Assembly: GCA_900315945.1 (NCBI GenBank) | Contig: ONAZ01000002.1 | Span: forward strand, 62,001-126,000 | Direction: 5' to 3' | DNA: 64,000 bases | DNA from: an uncultured Lachnospiraceae bacterium | Lineage (GTDB): Bacteria > Bacillota > Clostridia > Lachnospirales > Lachnospiraceae | Part shown: positions 63,087 through 64,000 of the stretch, in pieces | How positions within the stretch are numbered: position 1 is the stretch's first letter | Layout of the letters: each line of letters begins with the position of its first letter | Made by a program: the position numbers and the translations under genes | The notes under the pieces: model-generated | Seen by the model: the letters and a program-made list of their open reading frames with translations, nothing else | Told to the model about the DNA's origin: nothing | Database searches by the model: none

Positions 63087-63301
63087 TAGAAAATTAATAT
63101 AAATATTCTTCGCATACTTAATGATTTTCTATTTTTTACTCGGATGTTTATTCAATTGATGCTACGCAAACTCGCAACACACAAACACATGTCATTAAGT
63201 CTTCTGTTGCTCAAACAATGCTTCGCATCAATTACATCCTCATAAAAAATCAACGCAAATCATTAAACGTATGCTTCAGAATTATTTATATTAATTCTCT
63301 A
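63087..63301. repeat. Long imperfect palindromic element, copy E (ridA/cvfB gap)
   Basis: The 262-bp gap 63048-63309 is filled by one imperfect palindrome. Arms of about 60 bp run from TAGAAAATTAATAT (63087) inward and its inverted match TAGAGAATTAATAT from 63301. They also share CATTAA, the CGCATAC region and CGGATGT/GAGGATGT. AATTGATGC and GCATCAATT close an inner stem. Arms and apex differ from copies B and C, though TGCGAAG recurs. Confidence 0.68.
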
Positions 63302-63309
63302 CATCTATA

Positions 63310-64000
63310 CTACACCTTACGAATCTTTCCGTCACTTAGGGTGATTTGGCGTTCTTTATATAGGCGTCCTATTGCTCTCTTGAATGCATTCTTGCTAAGT
63401 CCGGTTTCGCGTTTTATGACTTCAGGAGATGCTTTCTCTGTAAATGGAAGCACTCCTGCATAACTATCAATTAATTCAAGGATCATCTCTGCATCTTCAT
63501 CCATCTGAATATAGGACTTATCGCGTATTGAAATATCTAACTTTCCATCAGCTTTTACCTTAGTTACTCTGGCATTTACCACATCACCAACTCTTAAGTG
63601 TGATGCATCTTCAAACCTTGGAATCATGGCAGAATACATATCATCCACTGCTACATATGTTCCAAACTCATGCCCGAATTCATATATCCTTCCTTCAACT
63701 TCATCATCTACTTTATATGGAGAATTCGTTTTTAAGAGATGATATATTCCCTTCATGCTACCACAAAGCCTATTACTTTTATCAACATATAGTCTAATTA
63801 GTAATTCATCGCCTTCCTCTACTCTACCTATCATTTCTTTATAAGGTAGCAAAAGATCCTTCTCTAATCCCCAGTCAAGAAACGCTCCTATCTTAGTAAT
63901 CTCTTTTACCTTGAGAAGAGCATATTCTCCAACCGTGAGTCTTGGCATGTTAACAGTTGATATGAGTCTGTCCTTCGAATCCTTGTATACAAAGACTTCT
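63310..64000 (-). CDS. CvfB/YitL-type S1-domain RNA-binding protein, 5' end outside window
   Basis: The frame stays open past the Met at 63948 to the right edge. The upstream codons read VFVYKDSKDRLISTVN, which is the expected end of the first S1 domain in CvfB, so the true start lies beyond 64000. Visible parts are a second S1-like domain (GAFLDWGLEKDLLLPYKEM), a third (VGDVVNARVTKVKADGKLDISIRD), and a C-terminal winged helix (KRETGLSKNAFKRAIGRLYKE). CvfB binds RNA and affects virulence gene expression in Staphylococcus; its role here is unknown. Confidence 0.88.
   Translation of the reverse strand, partial: EVFVYKDSKDRLISTVNMPRLTVGEYALLKVKEITKIGAFLDWGLEKDLLLPYKEMIGRVEEGDELLIRLYVDKSNRLCGSMKGIYHLLKTNSPYKVDDEVEGRIYEFGHEFGTYVAVDDMYSAMIPRFEDASHLRVGDVVNARVTKVKADGKLDISIRDKSYIQMDEDAEMILELIDSYAGVLPFTEKASPEVIKRETGLSKNAFKRAIGRLYKERQITLSDGKIRKV

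Overview
The window is low-GC chromosomal DNA from a Gram-positive anaerobe, most likely a motile member of the Lachnospiraceae (Lachnospira/Eubacterium eligens-like or Butyrivibrio-like). This is an inference from strong AGGAGG-type ribosome sites, consensus TTGACA/TATAAT promoters, MecA, CarD, a DUF5721-like gene, UPF0371, VanW, fused FeoAB, and two motility-associated genes (FliB-type methylase, YjfB). I see no rRNA, tRNA, CRISPR array, phage or transposase gene. Most genes lie on the minus strand in tight operons. Both edges cut genes: an unknown gene at the left, and the 5' part of a CvfB-type S1 gene at the right.

Layout. 1-1338: an XRE regulator with a palindromic operator, then mecA. 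1409-8004: a PreA-type flavoprotein with an extra N-terminal iron-sulfur domain, a small membrane protein, and a tandemly duplicated two-gene membrane module, one copy of which is fused to a histidine phosphatase. 8020-13757: GNAT, dapF, a eukaryotic-type hisA, guaB, a PAP2 phosphatase, a cold-shock protein and a DUF5721-like gene. 13784-22134: a sodium symporter, feoAB, a MATE transporter fused to an anti-sigma-like ATPase domain, and divergently a HAMP-SpoIIE phosphatase. 22172-31438: carD, fliB, lysR, a methyltransferase, a cytoplasmic GH13, a CorC/CNNM protein, ahcY, vanW, a YqeG phosphatase and a TIM-barrel protein. 32231-36502: a compact Tad-like pilus or secretion operon whose five tiny or short membrane proteins look like Flp pilins made without a leader peptide. 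36725-46326: cyclophilin, UPF0371, GH13_31, carB and a GT39 glycosyltransferase. 46329-53047: tig-clpP-clpX-engB-znuACB. 53168-64000: DJ-1, a copper ATPase that lacks its nucleotide-binding domain, dhaKL and gldA for glycerol use, an SH3-NlpC/P60 wall hydrolase, trxB, yjfB, ridA and cvfB.

How parts work together. gldA and dhaKL convert glycerol through dihydroxyacetone to DHAP. Trigger factor, ClpP and ClpX form a protein quality-control operon that runs on into a zinc/manganese importer. MecA would feed substrates to ClpC, which is not in the window. The MATE-ATPase fusion and the SpoIIE phosphatase resemble the kinase and phosphatase halves of a partner-switching circuit.

Most unusual: the leaderless pilin-like family; the MATE-HATPase/SpoIIE pair; the CopA with an in-frame loss of about 100 residues; two related imperfect-palindrome elements of roughly 230-260 bp that flank copA in opposite orientation, plus a third long palindrome near the right end; and the duplicated membrane module. 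Start codons were often moved inward from the longest open frame where a clear ribosome site decides the start. All family assignments are from reading the sequence; no search was run.
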